From assembly GCA_041441465.1 (NCBI GenBank), contig JASDSY010000017.1, positions 1-64,000 of the forward strand: a DNA stretch of 64,000 bases, read 5' to 3'. Below the pieces are notes generated by a model. That model was not told where the DNA came from and did no database searches. It saw nothing but the letters and a program-made list of their open reading frames with translations. Positions within the stretch are counted from its first letter, which is position 1; each line of letters begins with the position of its first letter. Below are positions 53,211 through 61,515 of the stretch, piece after piece. This stretch comes from JASDSY01 sp041441465 (GTDB taxonomy: Bacteria > Muiribacteriota > UBA9980). The position numbers were made by a program, and so were the translations under genes.

Positions 53211-53512
53211 ATCACCGATTTCCGTTATTTTTTGCTTTTTATCGACTTAATGTCAAAATGAAAGCTTTTAATGCTTATTTTACTTATCGGCAGCAATTTA
53301 TTTTTTATAAACAAAAAAAGACTTCCAGCAGGTGAAAGTCTTTTTGAAAACATTTTCTAATGAAAATATTTATTACGGTTTTTATATTTAATTTTTGTAT
53401 TTTAATAATTACCAAAAATAAACTTACGGCGATCATTTTAATTTACAAAAAATTACTCTTAATTAACGTATGTAATTTTAATGCATTATAAAATTTGCCG
53501 TGCATGCGCGAG
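53211..53512. other. Intergenic region between rph and the VanW gene
   Basis: Holds the rph terminator (53313-53345). On the minus strand there is a lone perfect TTGACA at 53256-53251 without a convincing -10. Otherwise AT-rich with nothing visible. Confidence 0.4.
53313..53345 (-). terminator. Intrinsic terminator of rph
   Basis: AAAAAGACTT / AAGTCTTTTT stem around an 11-base loop. On the minus strand a seven-T run follows. It lies 170 bases after the rph stop. Confidence 0.7.
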
Positions 53513-54289
53513 TTATTTTTTTGATTTCAATGAATCTTTCTGGAGTTTTACAAGTTCTTTTATTCCCTTAAATGAAAGTTCCACGAATTTATTCATTGTA
53601 TCTATTGAAAATGGATCTTTTTCAGCCGTGCCCTGGATTTCGATTATTTCTTTTTTATCGGTCATGACCACGTTCATGTCAACTTCGGCTTTGCTGTCTT
53701 CGTCATAGCATAAATCAAGCAGCATGCGGTTGTCATGAATTCCGACCGATATTGCGGCTACTTGAGCGCGGATAGGATTTTTTTTCATAAGCCCTTTTTT
53801 TATGAGGTAGTTGATTGCGTCCGACAATGCGACATATGCGCCTGTTATTGACGCCGTGCGTGTTCCGCCGTCAGCCTGTATTACGTCGCAGTCTATGAAT
53901 ATAGTGCGTTCGCCTATTTCCGCAGGGTCGCAGATAGCTCTCATAGCGCGTCCTATCAATCTCTGGATTTCCTGGCATCTGCCGTCGGGACGGCCTTTGG
54001 AAATTTCACGCTGGCTTCTCTGCAGTCCTGCGCGCGGAAGCATCGAGTATTCGGCTGTTATCCAGCCGCCTGGAACCGCGCCGGGTGTCGAATTTTTAGC
54101 TTTTATGAAAGGCGGAACCTTGCCTTCGTCTATCGAAGCGTTAACTATTACTTTCGTATTTCCCATTTCTATTAAAACTGAACCTTCCGGATATTTAAGA
54201 TAATTTCTGTGAATTTTAACCGGCCTTATTTCGTCCGGCTTCCTTCCGTCAACTCTTAAACCGTTTTTTGAAGTTTCATTCTTTTTCAA
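53513..54289 (-). CDS. rph: Ribonuclease PH
   Basis: Phosphorolytic 3'-5' exoribonuclease that trims tRNA 3' ends, working as a ring-shaped hexamer. The 258 residues show RVDGRKPDEIRPV, GNTKVIVNAS, AEYSMLPRA, GRCQEIQRLIGRA, the phosphate-site region DCDVIQADGGTRTASITG and VDMNVVMT. The start is TTG 54289 with AGGAGG eight bases before it. It lies 89 bases downstream of murI on the same strand, probably in the same transcript, and ends at its own terminator. Confidence 0.97.
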   Translation of the reverse strand: MKKNETSKNGLRVDGRKPDEIRPVKIHRNYLKYPEGSVLIEMGNTKVIVNASIDEGKVPPFIKAKNSTPGAVPGGWITAEYSMLPRAGLQRSQREISKGRPDGRCQEIQRLIGRAMRAICDPAEIGERTIFIDCDVIQADGGTRTASITGAYVALSDAINYLIKKGLMKKNPIRAQVAAISVGIHDNRMLLDLCYDEDSKAEVDMNVVMTDKKEIIEIQGTAEKDPFSIDTMNKFVELSFKGIKELVKLQKDSLKSKK

Positions 54290-54378
54290 ATTAATTTCCT
54301 CCTAAAAATTTATCAGTGCTTCTGATACCAGGATCTTTAACTTTGAATTCGGGGATTATATTTTGCTTTTTTATAAAA

Positions 54379-55218
54379 CTACTGTAACAATATGTCCCAG
54401 ACCTTTACTGTTTTTACATTTTTAATGGGCCTGTTCAAAAATCTTTCGCCTGTCGTGACAAAATTACATGACGCGTCGGTTAAATAAAACTTTTCAGTTC
54501 CCATTTTTTTGTTTTTATTTAAAAGCTCGTTAGCTTCCAAAACATTTTTTACATATAGCGAAGTTTGTATGGCTGAATCTATTATATTGACATTTTCACC
54601 CATTACTCCCGATATTATGTTTCTTATCAGCGGATAATGCGTACAGCCCAGAATTAACGTATCAATATTCTTATCGTCAAAATCAGAGAGATATTCAGAG
54701 GCAATGTCTTTTAATATTTCGCTTTCAATAAAACGGCCCTCTTCGACTATTGGTACGAATAACGGGCATGCTTTTTGAAAGACCTCTATTTTATTGTCGA
54801 ATTGCTTTATTTTTTCGAGATATGCTCCGCTTTGAACGGTTATGCTTGTGCCGATCACGCCTATGCGCTTATTTCGTGTTATAGAGGCAGCAACCATGCT
54901 GGCCGGTTCGATAACTCCGATAACCGGGATTTTTATTTTGTGGCATACCTTTTTATATGCGATGGCAGTCGATGTATTGCAGGCGATTACGATCATTTTT
55001 ACGTCGCATGACATTAAAAAATTTACGATTTCCATCGTGTATCTTTCAACAATTGCCGGAGATTTCGTGCCGTAAGGCACCCTTGCCGTATCGCCGAAAT
55101 ATATTATATTTTCCTGCGGCAGATTTTTTCTTATCGCCGAAAGCACAGTCAGTCCGCCCAGACCGGAGTCGAATATTCCTATCGGTTTCTGGTTTTCCTT
55201 TAATAGCCTTGATTTCAT
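54379..55218 (-). CDS. murI: Glutamate racemase
   Basis: Makes D-glutamate for peptidoglycan from L-glutamate without a cofactor. The 279 residues contain FDSGLGGLTV (D17, S18), the FGDTARVPYG loop, the first catalytic Cys in IACNTSTA (C80), the second in LGCTHYPL (C192) with H194, and EPASMVAA. This is full length. The ribosome site is weak (AAAAGG about 14 bases upstream). It has its own divergent promoter at 55285-55313 and is followed by rph. Confidence 0.97.
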   Translation of the reverse strand: MKSRLLKENQKPIGIFDSGLGGLTVLSAIRKNLPQENIIYFGDTARVPYGTKSPAIVERYTMEIVNFLMSCDVKMIVIACNTSTAIAYKKVCHKIKIPVIGVIEPASMVAASITRNKRIGVIGTSITVQSGAYLEKIKQFDNKIEVFQKACPLFVPIVEEGRFIESEILKDIASEYLSDFDDKNIDTLILGCTHYPLIRNIISGVMGENVNIIDSAIQTSLYVKNVLEANELLNKNKKMGTEKFYLTDASCNFVTTGERFLNRPIKNVKTVKVWDILLQ

Positions 55219-55284
55219 TATTTAATAAGCCTTTTCATAATTTTGAAGTTGCGTTTGTTTTTATAATATTAATAATTTTGCATT

Positions 55285-55313
55285 ATTTTATCACATTTTT
55301 TTTATATTATCAA
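55285..55313 (-). promoter_or_regulatory. Promoter of murI
   Basis: Minus strand: TTGATA (55313-55308), 17-base spacer, TAAAAT (55290-55285) preceded by TGA (extended -10). Confidence 0.65.
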
Positions 55314-55332
55314 TATTGAATTTTGATTTTTA

Positions 55333-55361
55333 TTGACAACAGGCTTGCATTTTAATATAAT
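55333..55361 (+). promoter_or_regulatory. Full-consensus promoter
   Basis: TTGACA at 55333-55338, 17-base spacer, TATAAT at 55356-55361. The expected start is near 55367. The next gene begins only at 55619. Confidence 0.8.
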
Positions 55362-55366
55362 TAAAA

Positions 55367-55428
55367 ACCGTTAGCACTGAAAAATTTTTGTCAAATGCAT
55401 TCCAAAAAGTTATTTTTGGGATTTTTTT
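55367..55428 (+). ncRNA. Putative small RNA of about 60 bases
   Basis: Defined by a perfect promoter upstream and a terminator hairpin at its end. No reading frame with a ribosome site lies inside. The 5' half has a self-complementary AAAAATTTTT stretch. It could equally be an attenuator for the histidine kinase gene downstream. It matches no RNA family I can recall. Confidence 0.4.
55402..55428 (+). terminator. Intrinsic terminator (AT-rich)
   Basis: CCAAAAA, loop GTTA, TTTTTGG, then GATTTTTTT. The seven-pair stem has only two G-C pairs, so it may be leaky. Confidence 0.55.
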
Positions 55429-55618
55429 AATTTTATTCAATGATAAAAAAAACTGAATTTGTAGAAACTGCATGATATTTCAGAACCGGCAAGAATTTTT
55501 ATAACTTCTTTTAGTTTTATAACAAATTCATCGGACTAAAATATTGCGTGCTTTTTTATTTTGATTGGCATTAAGATTTTTTGATTGTTTGATCGCAATA
55601 AAAAATTATGGAGATAAA

Positions 55619-57688
55619 ATGAATAAAAAAAATTATAAACACCAGACGCTTTCTGAAATATTGTATGAAATGGCAAAATTATCGCAAAGCAGTGTTCTGA
55701 CCGAAAAAAATCTTCTTTATATAACTGAATCCATCGCGAGTTTTTTTGGGTTTGAAAATATGATGACCGCGCTTTATAATACAGTTTCCAAAAAATTTAT
55801 TCCTCATTTCGTAATAGGCTTCGACGGGAGTCATTCTAAAGAATTAATTTCGAGTGAATTTGAAATGGACCTTTCGTTTTTTTCCGTGTCGTCCGTTAAA
55901 ATTCCAGCCGAGCCGACAGATTATTTTAAAACTTTAACTCTGGACTCCGAAGTAATGAATATGGCAAATACTGAAGCGCTCGCTAATCTCAAAAACGACG
56001 GTTTTAAAAGCATGTTCATCATTCCGATGATGACTTCCGGAAAAATATTCGGCGCGATAATCGCCTTTCAGAAGACTTTAAACCATGGTCTGACCGAGGT
56101 TGAGCTTCACGATCTTTCGGTTTTAGTTCAGATATCAACATTTTTAGCGGAAAATTTATACCTTCGCGTTGACGCCAGTCAGAAGATTAGCAAAATGACG
56201 ACGCTTTATGAAATTTCTCAGCAGACAAAGAATATTTTAAAGCCTACCGATATTCTTGGGTCGCTGGTTGACGGAGTAAAAGGCCTTATAGACTACAGCA
56301 TTTGCGCTCTTTATATAAACGATCCTGAAGCGAAAGAACTTTATCTCAAGGATTCACGCGGCGATGATCCCGGTATTATGGGCAGCTCAGTAAAATACGG
56401 GGCCGGCCCTCACGGCGAGGTTGCCGTTTCAAAAAAACCTATGCTTTCGCATTTTGGCATATACAAATCATTTCTCGCGGTTCCTATAATAACCGACGAA
56501 AAGCTTATAGGCGTTATATGCCTTGGCAATGTCAAGTCATACGCTTATAACGAAGATGATATTATCACTGTTAAAATTCTTACTTCACAAATTGCGTCGG
56601 TTGATAATCTTTTTTCCACATTAGTCAGTATCAGGAATTATACCGATGCCATAATTGAAAGCATGCCGCTTGGCATAATGACAATTGACGATCACAGCAG
56701 GATAAGTATTATAAACCAGGCGGCTAAAAATTATTTGAATATTAATACGATTTCTCATGAGGATATTGTCGGAAAAAAGATAGACGAGCTTTTAGAAGAG
56801 CACCTGCCGATTATCGATTGCCTGGTTGAAACACTCTCAACCGGTTATATTTACGAGAATTTTGATTTTTATAATCCAAAGAGTAAAATGAATTTTGAGC
56901 TTACGACATTTCAGCTTAAGAATGCGGAAGGCGTTAGAATAGGCGTGGCAATGTTTTTAAGGGACGTTTCAAAACTAAAGCAAATGGAAGATCACGTCAG
57001 GCGCGCCGACCGGCTTTCGGCCCTTGGCGAGCTCGCGTCGGGCATCGCGCATGAGATCAGAAATCCGCTTACCGGCATAAAAATGGTAATTCAATTACTT
57101 GACAAGGATTTTGAAAAGAAAGAGGCGGCTCCTAATAAATACACGAAGGTAATTTTAGAGGAAATTGACAGGGTCGACAATATAATATCGAATTTATTGA
57201 ACTTCGCGCGTCCGTCAAAGCCCGAGTTCAATAACACGTCAGTTGTAAAAATAATAGAAACGATATTATTGCTGGTCGAATCGAAAATAAAACTTATGAA
57301 CACTACAGTTATTCGTGAATTCCCGGAAAAAGAAGTTTTGGTTTTGTGCGATTCGGCGCAGATAAAACAGGTGTTCTTGAATTTATTGCAAAACTCATTA
57401 CAGGCAATGAGAATGAGTGAAAATAACATATTGAAAATATCCATAAAAGAGGAAAATGAATATTTATACATATCCATCAGCGATAACGGCTGCGGCATTC
57501 CGCACGAAAACCTTAAGCAGATATTCGATCCGTTTTTTACGACCAAGGATAACGGAACGGGACTCGGTCTTTCAATCGTCCACAGAATTATCGAAGAGCA
57601 CGGCGGCAGTATCACAGTCGAGTCGGAGGTCGGAAAAGGTTCTACTTTTACGGTAAAGTTATTACGTTCAATCAATAATGAATGTTAG
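55619..57688 (+). CDS. Soluble sensor histidine kinase (GAF-GAF-PAS-HisKA-HATPase)
   Basis: I use ATG 55619 (GGAG five bases upstream); an in-frame TTG at 55565 lacks a site. The 689 residues contain two GAF-like domains (about 20-180 and 190-335), a PAS domain (about 340-450; IIESMPLGIMTIDDHSRISI), an H-box IAHEIRNPLTG (H478), and an ATPase with N-box LNLLQNSLQAM, G1 SDNGCGIP and G2 GTGLGLSI. There is no membrane segment, so it senses an internal cue. No regulator is adjacent; partners must be elsewhere. Its stop overlaps the 5' edge of the next unit. Confidence 0.92.
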   Translation: MNKKNYKHQTLSEILYEMAKLSQSSVLTEKNLLYITESIASFFGFENMMTALYNTVSKKFIPHFVIGFDGSHSKELISSEFEMDLSFFSVSSVKIPAEPTDYFKTLTLDSEVMNMANTEALANLKNDGFKSMFIIPMMTSGKIFGAIIAFQKTLNHGLTEVELHDLSVLVQISTFLAENLYLRVDASQKISKMTTLYEISQQTKNILKPTDILGSLVDGVKGLIDYSICALYINDPEAKELYLKDSRGDDPGIMGSSVKYGAGPHGEVAVSKKPMLSHFGIYKSFLAVPIITDEKLIGVICLGNVKSYAYNEDDIITVKILTSQIASVDNLFSTLVSIRNYTDAIIESMPLGIMTIDDHSRISIINQAAKNYLNINTISHEDIVGKKIDELLEEHLPIIDCLVETLSTGYIYENFDFYNPKSKMNFELTTFQLKNAEGVRIGVAMFLRDVSKLKQMEDHVRRADRLSALGELASGIAHEIRNPLTGIKMVIQLLDKDFEKKEAAPNKYTKVILEEIDRVDNIISNLLNFARPSKPEFNNTSVVKIIETILLLVESKIKLMNTTVIREFPEKEVLVLCDSAQIKQVFLNLLQNSLQAMRMSENNILKISIKEENEYLYISISDNGCGIPHENLKQIFDPFFTTKDNGTGLGLSIVHRIIEEHGGSITVESEVGKGSTFTVKLLRSINNEC

Positions 57689-57710
57689 TTTCAGTTTAAG
57701 AAGGTATTTT

Positions 57711-58718
57711 ATGAATTGTAATTCAAATTTAAACCGCTGTGTTTTTTCAGAAAAGATTTTTAAATTTTGTAAAGTCATAACGGGTTTATTTTTTTTATTT
57801 ATATTAATTTCCTGCGCCAGTTCAGGCACTTCAGCCGGCGAAAATACCGGCGGCGCAGTTAACGGCGGCACGGTTATGTTTAATTTCAAATTTAACGGCG
57901 GTAATGCTTATGAATATGTAAAAAAACAGGTTGGATTCGGCCCGCGCACTTCAAAAGACGGTAAGCAGATTATTTGCCGCGATTATATTGCGGAAGTTAT
58001 GCGTTCTTACGGTTTTAAAGTTAAGATACAGGAATTTACGGCTTCGTCGGGGCTTGGCGCGGGCGTGAAATTTTATAATGTTATAGCCGATTTCGATCCT
58101 CAGGCTTCCGGAAAATTTAAATTATTCGGGGCGCATTATGACACTTTGCCTATCGCGCCGCACGATACCGATGAAACCAAAATTAATACTCCAATTGACG
58201 GAGCGAACGACGGAGCGTCAGGAACTGCTGTTTTACTAGAACTGGCCCGCGTACTGTTTGAAAGGCAATCTGAATTAAAAACAGGCATTCGAATGATATT
58301 TTTTGACGGCGAGGATTATTATACCGGCACAGATAATATGTTTTACGGTTCACGTTATTATGTGTCGCAGCTTTCGGCTGACGATATTAATAAAATCGAA
58401 TACTTTGTTTTGATTGATATGATAGGTGATAAAAACCTTGAGATCTATAAAGATATAAATTCGAATCAGGCATTTCCCGAATTTAACGATTATGTGTTTA
58501 AAACTGCCGCAAATCTGGGGCTGACTGGGTTTCATCAGAACGAAAAATATGCTATTACCGACGATCATATCCCTTTTATTCAGAAGGGTATAAAGTCAGT
58601 TTTGCTCATCGACTTTGACTATCCGGTATGGCATACCACTTTAGATAAAATTGACCGGGTTAGTCCTGATTCGCTCTTGCAAAGCGGTAAACTGCTTGAA
58701 TATTTATGCGTTAAATAA
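57711..58718 (+). CDS. M28-family lipoprotein resembling glutaminyl-peptide cyclotransferase
   Basis: I place the start at ATG 57711 (AAGAAGG upstream) rather than the earlier ATG 57678 inside the kinase gene. A 335-residue lipoprotein with lipobox LISC (C35). Zinc-site motifs of the M28 fold are present: GAHYDTLP, the DGANDGASGTAVLLELA strand-helix, FFDGEDY, DDHIPF and WHTTLDKIDRVSP. The combination DGANDGASG, FDGED, DDHIPF and WHT is closer to glutaminyl cyclases than to aminopeptidases. It probably modifies or trims peptides outside the cytoplasm; which of the two is not decided. Confidence 0.85.
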   Translation: MNCNSNLNRCVFSEKIFKFCKVITGLFFLFILISCASSGTSAGENTGGAVNGGTVMFNFKFNGGNAYEYVKKQVGFGPRTSKDGKQIICRDYIAEVMRSYGFKVKIQEFTASSGLGAGVKFYNVIADFDPQASGKFKLFGAHYDTLPIAPHDTDETKINTPIDGANDGASGTAVLLELARVLFERQSELKTGIRMIFFDGEDYYTGTDNMFYGSRYYVSQLSADDINKIEYFVLIDMIGDKNLEIYKDINSNQAFPEFNDYVFKTAANLGLTGFHQNEKYAITDDHIPFIQKGIKSVLLIDFDYPVWHTTLDKIDRVSPDSLLQSGKLLEYLCVK

Positions 58719-58943
58719 ATAAAAAAACTTTACTGAATACATCTTGAATAATGTTAGAATTCATGGTAATATATATGATACCATGATACTGTAAAATATA
58801 CAAATTGCTTAGGATAATTTAGCGCTAGATTTTTATTAAATAAATTTTTTCGTTTTTTTGTATTTTTTAATTATTTTAAAGCTGCACGTGACCGGTTATT
58901 AATCGGTAAATGTGCGGCTTTTATTTATCGGGACGGTTTTTTT
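58719..58943. other. Spacer with two hairpins
   Basis: A perfect TCATGGTA/TACCATGA inverted repeat at 58761-58786 of unknown role lies upstream of the terminator-like hairpin at 58878-58923. No promoter of good quality was seen for the gene at 58944. Confidence 0.4.
58878..58923 (+). terminator. Terminator-like hairpin before the hybrid kinase gene
   Basis: AAAGCTGCAC / GTGCGGCTTT (one G-U pair) with inner ACCG/CGGT, followed by TATTTAT rather than a clean T-run. It ends 20 bases before the next start, so it may instead act as a leader structure. Confidence 0.5.
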
Positions 58944-61394
58944 ATGGACTTCAATAACGGCTTCAACATTTCTAATTTCATAAATAGCGGTTTAACTTCG
59001 ATTCTTGATAACATTCAGGACGTAATATGGTCCGTTGACTTTAATAACGGCGCTAATAATTATGTAAACGCTTCAGTTTCAAACATACTTGGCATATCGC
59101 TGGATGAATTTCGTAAAAATTTTAAGGGTTGGAAAAATTTTATACATGAAGAAGATATTGACGAATTTAATAAATATTCCAACAGGATATTAAGGGGAGA
59201 AACTGACAGGGTTGAATTGCAATATAGAATCATAAGCGCTACCAATGAGATAAGATGGGTTAATTCGCGCGTATGGTGTTTTAGAGATGATAACGGCAAG
59301 GTAACACGTCTTGATGGGATTGTTACGGATATAACGGCGCAAAAAATTGCCGAAAACCAGATTCGCGAAACTAATAAATTATATCAAAACATTGTTGAAA
59401 CCTCTAGCGAAGGTATAGTTTTAATAAATAAATCCAATAAAATCATATTTGCCAACAAAAAAATGGCGCAGCTCCTTGATTATAACGTCGTTGAACTTAT
59501 AAGCCAGCCGATTTCGAAATTCATGAATTCTGATAATTACCGAAAGGTAATTATGTATTTAAATTCATTCAATAATAATTTCAGCTCGTCAGAAGAAACA
59601 TTCAAAATAAACAATTTTTTTCATAATGAGTTTAAGCTGCAAAAAAAAGACGGCAGCGATATATGGGTAATGATTTCAGCAGTGCCAGTTACTGACGAAA
59701 ATAATCTGCTGACAGGATTTTTAGGCATGGTCCTTGATGTCACGCCGCGCAAGAAAATGGAGATCGAGCTTGCCAAGGCTAAGATCGAGGCCGATTCGGC
59801 TAATAAGATAAAAAGCCAGTTTTTAGCCAATATGAGCCATGAAATCAGGACGCCTATTAACAGTATTGTCGGCTTTACCGATATGCTCTATGATACGCAT
59901 CTTGATTATGCGCAGCGCGAGATGCTGCACTATATTAAAACAAGCGGTAAATCTTTAATATCAATTATTAATGACATTCTTGACTTTTCTAAAATCGAAT
60001 CCGGTAAATTGGAAATCGAGAATATAGAATTCGATATAATTCAAACTGTTTATGAAGTTTTTAGCATTTGCAACGTAAACGCTATCAATAAAAAAATAAA
60101 ACTTATTTATTCGGTTGATTCGGATATTAACTATAAAGTGATCGGCGATCCGAACAGGCTGCGGCAGGTTTTGATAAATCTTGTAAGTAACGCCGTCAAG
60201 TTCGCCGCACAGGGCGTAGTCACGTTAAATGTAAAATTAAAAGACGAATTTTCTGACAGTGTCAATATTGAATTTCATGTCAAAGATGAAGGTATCGGTA
60301 TTGATCCTGCTAAATTGGATAAAATTTTTGAACCGTTCATGCAGGCTGACGGCGGAATAACAAGAAGATATGGCGGTATCGGCCTCGGGCTTCCGATTTC
60401 TAATCACCTTGTGCAAATTATGGGCGGGGATAATATAAAAGTTGAAAGTAAGCCCGGGATGGGCAGCATATTTTCCTTTGAGCTTCCGTTTTTGCGCGGC
60501 AGCGCTCATTCAGATGATGTGCCGGCAGCGGAATCCGCTAGTCTATTCAGCGATAAGAAGAGTTCTTACAGGATTCTAGTGGTAGAAGACAATGATACAA
60601 ACCGTGTGCTGGCGGAAAAAGTCCTGAAACAGTACGGCCATAACGTAATTTCCGTTACGAACGGCGAGCTTGCAGTTGAATCTGTTAAGTCGATACAATT
60701 TGATCTGGTTTTAATGGATGTTCAGATGCCTGTTATGGACGGTATCGAAGCTACTTACTGCATAAGAAAATTAGGAAGCGCGATACCTATTATAGCGCTA
60801 ACCGCTAACGCTCAAAAAACCGATGTTCAGTGCTGTATTGACGCGGGTATGGACGGATATATTTCTAAGCCGATAATTATAGCTGAATTAAATAAAGTTA
60901 TAACCGATATTGTTGAACGTAAAAAGAAACAGGACGTTTTTGCAAATAAAAACGGCGCTGCTTCAAACAATAACAGCAATGCTAAAAAAGGGTTTTATAA
61001 TTCGTCTGAATTAAATAATGACATGAATAATAATTTAAATGAAAATTCATACGAAAATTTTGAAACTTTTGATTATGAAAGGTTAAACAAAAATCTTGGC
61101 GGTATAAAAGAACTTATGGTTGAGGCCGTTTCAAGTTACATTCAATATTTTCCCGATTATATAACCGACCTGAAGTCGGCGGTCAGCGCCAAAAATAATG
61201 AAAATATAAGGTTATATGCTCACAAACTGAAAGGCACTGCGCTTAATGCTTGTGCAGTGAAATCCAGCGAGCTTCTTTATTCAATAGAAAAAAGCGCAAA
61301 AAATGGCAACTTAGAAGAAATTGACCGGGTTGTCAAAAATGTGGTTAACGAATTTGAGAGTTATAAGAAAGCTGCGGCCATATTATTTAATTGA
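58944..61394 (+). CDS. Hybrid sensor kinase (PAS-PAS-HisKA-HATPase-REC-HPt)
   Basis: 816-residue soluble phosphorelay protein. Two PAS domains (about 15-135 and 145-270) are followed by the H-box MSHEIRTPINS (H299), an ATPase domain with N416, DEGIGID and GIGLGLPI, and a receiver with D592 in VLMDVQMPVMDG and K642. An Asn-rich linker (670-705) leads to a C-terminal HPt domain with H760 in AHKLKGTALNA. All relay steps from His to Asp to His are thus in one chain; the final regulator is not adjacent. No membrane segment. The ribosome site is weak (GGACGG). Confidence 0.93.
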   Translation: MDFNNGFNISNFINSGLTSILDNIQDVIWSVDFNNGANNYVNASVSNILGISLDEFRKNFKGWKNFIHEEDIDEFNKYSNRILRGETDRVELQYRIISATNEIRWVNSRVWCFRDDNGKVTRLDGIVTDITAQKIAENQIRETNKLYQNIVETSSEGIVLINKSNKIIFANKKMAQLLDYNVVELISQPISKFMNSDNYRKVIMYLNSFNNNFSSSEETFKINNFFHNEFKLQKKDGSDIWVMISAVPVTDENNLLTGFLGMVLDVTPRKKMEIELAKAKIEADSANKIKSQFLANMSHEIRTPINSIVGFTDMLYDTHLDYAQREMLHYIKTSGKSLISIINDILDFSKIESGKLEIENIEFDIIQTVYEVFSICNVNAINKKIKLIYSVDSDINYKVIGDPNRLRQVLINLVSNAVKFAAQGVVTLNVKLKDEFSDSVNIEFHVKDEGIGIDPAKLDKIFEPFMQADGGITRRYGGIGLGLPISNHLVQIMGGDNIKVESKPGMGSIFSFELPFLRGSAHSDDVPAAESASLFSDKKSSYRILVVEDNDTNRVLAEKVLKQYGHNVISVTNGELAVESVKSIQFDLVLMDVQMPVMDGIEATYCIRKLGSAIPIIALTANAQKTDVQCCIDAGMDGYISKPIIIAELNKVITDIVERKKKQDVFANKNGAASNNNSNAKKGFYNSSELNNDMNNNLNENSYENFETFDYERLNKNLGGIKELMVEAVSSYIQYFPDYITDLKSAVSAKNNENIRLYAHKLKGTALNACAVKSSELLYSIEKSAKNGNLEEIDRVVKNVVNEFESYKKAAAILFN

Positions 61395-61455
61395 CGCGGC
61401 CATAAATCTTGTTTTTTATATGCGGTTATTTAGAATGTTCCCTATTTATTTATAA

Positions 61456-61484
61456 TTGACATTTTTTTGAAATTGATATATAAT
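61456..61484 (+). promoter_or_regulatory. Promoter of glgA
   Basis: TTGACA at 61456-61461, 17-base spacer, TATAAT at 61479-61484; full consensus. Leader of about 25 bases with AAAGGA. Confidence 0.85.
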
Positions 61485-61515
61485 TCGTAAAAAAAAGTCA
61501 AAGGAACAAAAATAA

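Larger units (their letters stand above)
55219..55618. other. Divergent intergenic region with back-to-back promoters
   Basis: Contains the murI promoter on the minus strand, a full-consensus promoter on the plus strand, and a terminator 41 bases after the expected start of that plus-strand transcript. About 190 AT-rich bases then lead to the kinase gene. The arrangement suggests a small RNA or an attenuated leader. Confidence 0.5.

Noticed and set aside
57091..57675. 194-codon minus-strand frame opposite the histidine kinase
   Set aside because: Lies opposite the conserved HisKA/HATPase motifs; shadow frame.
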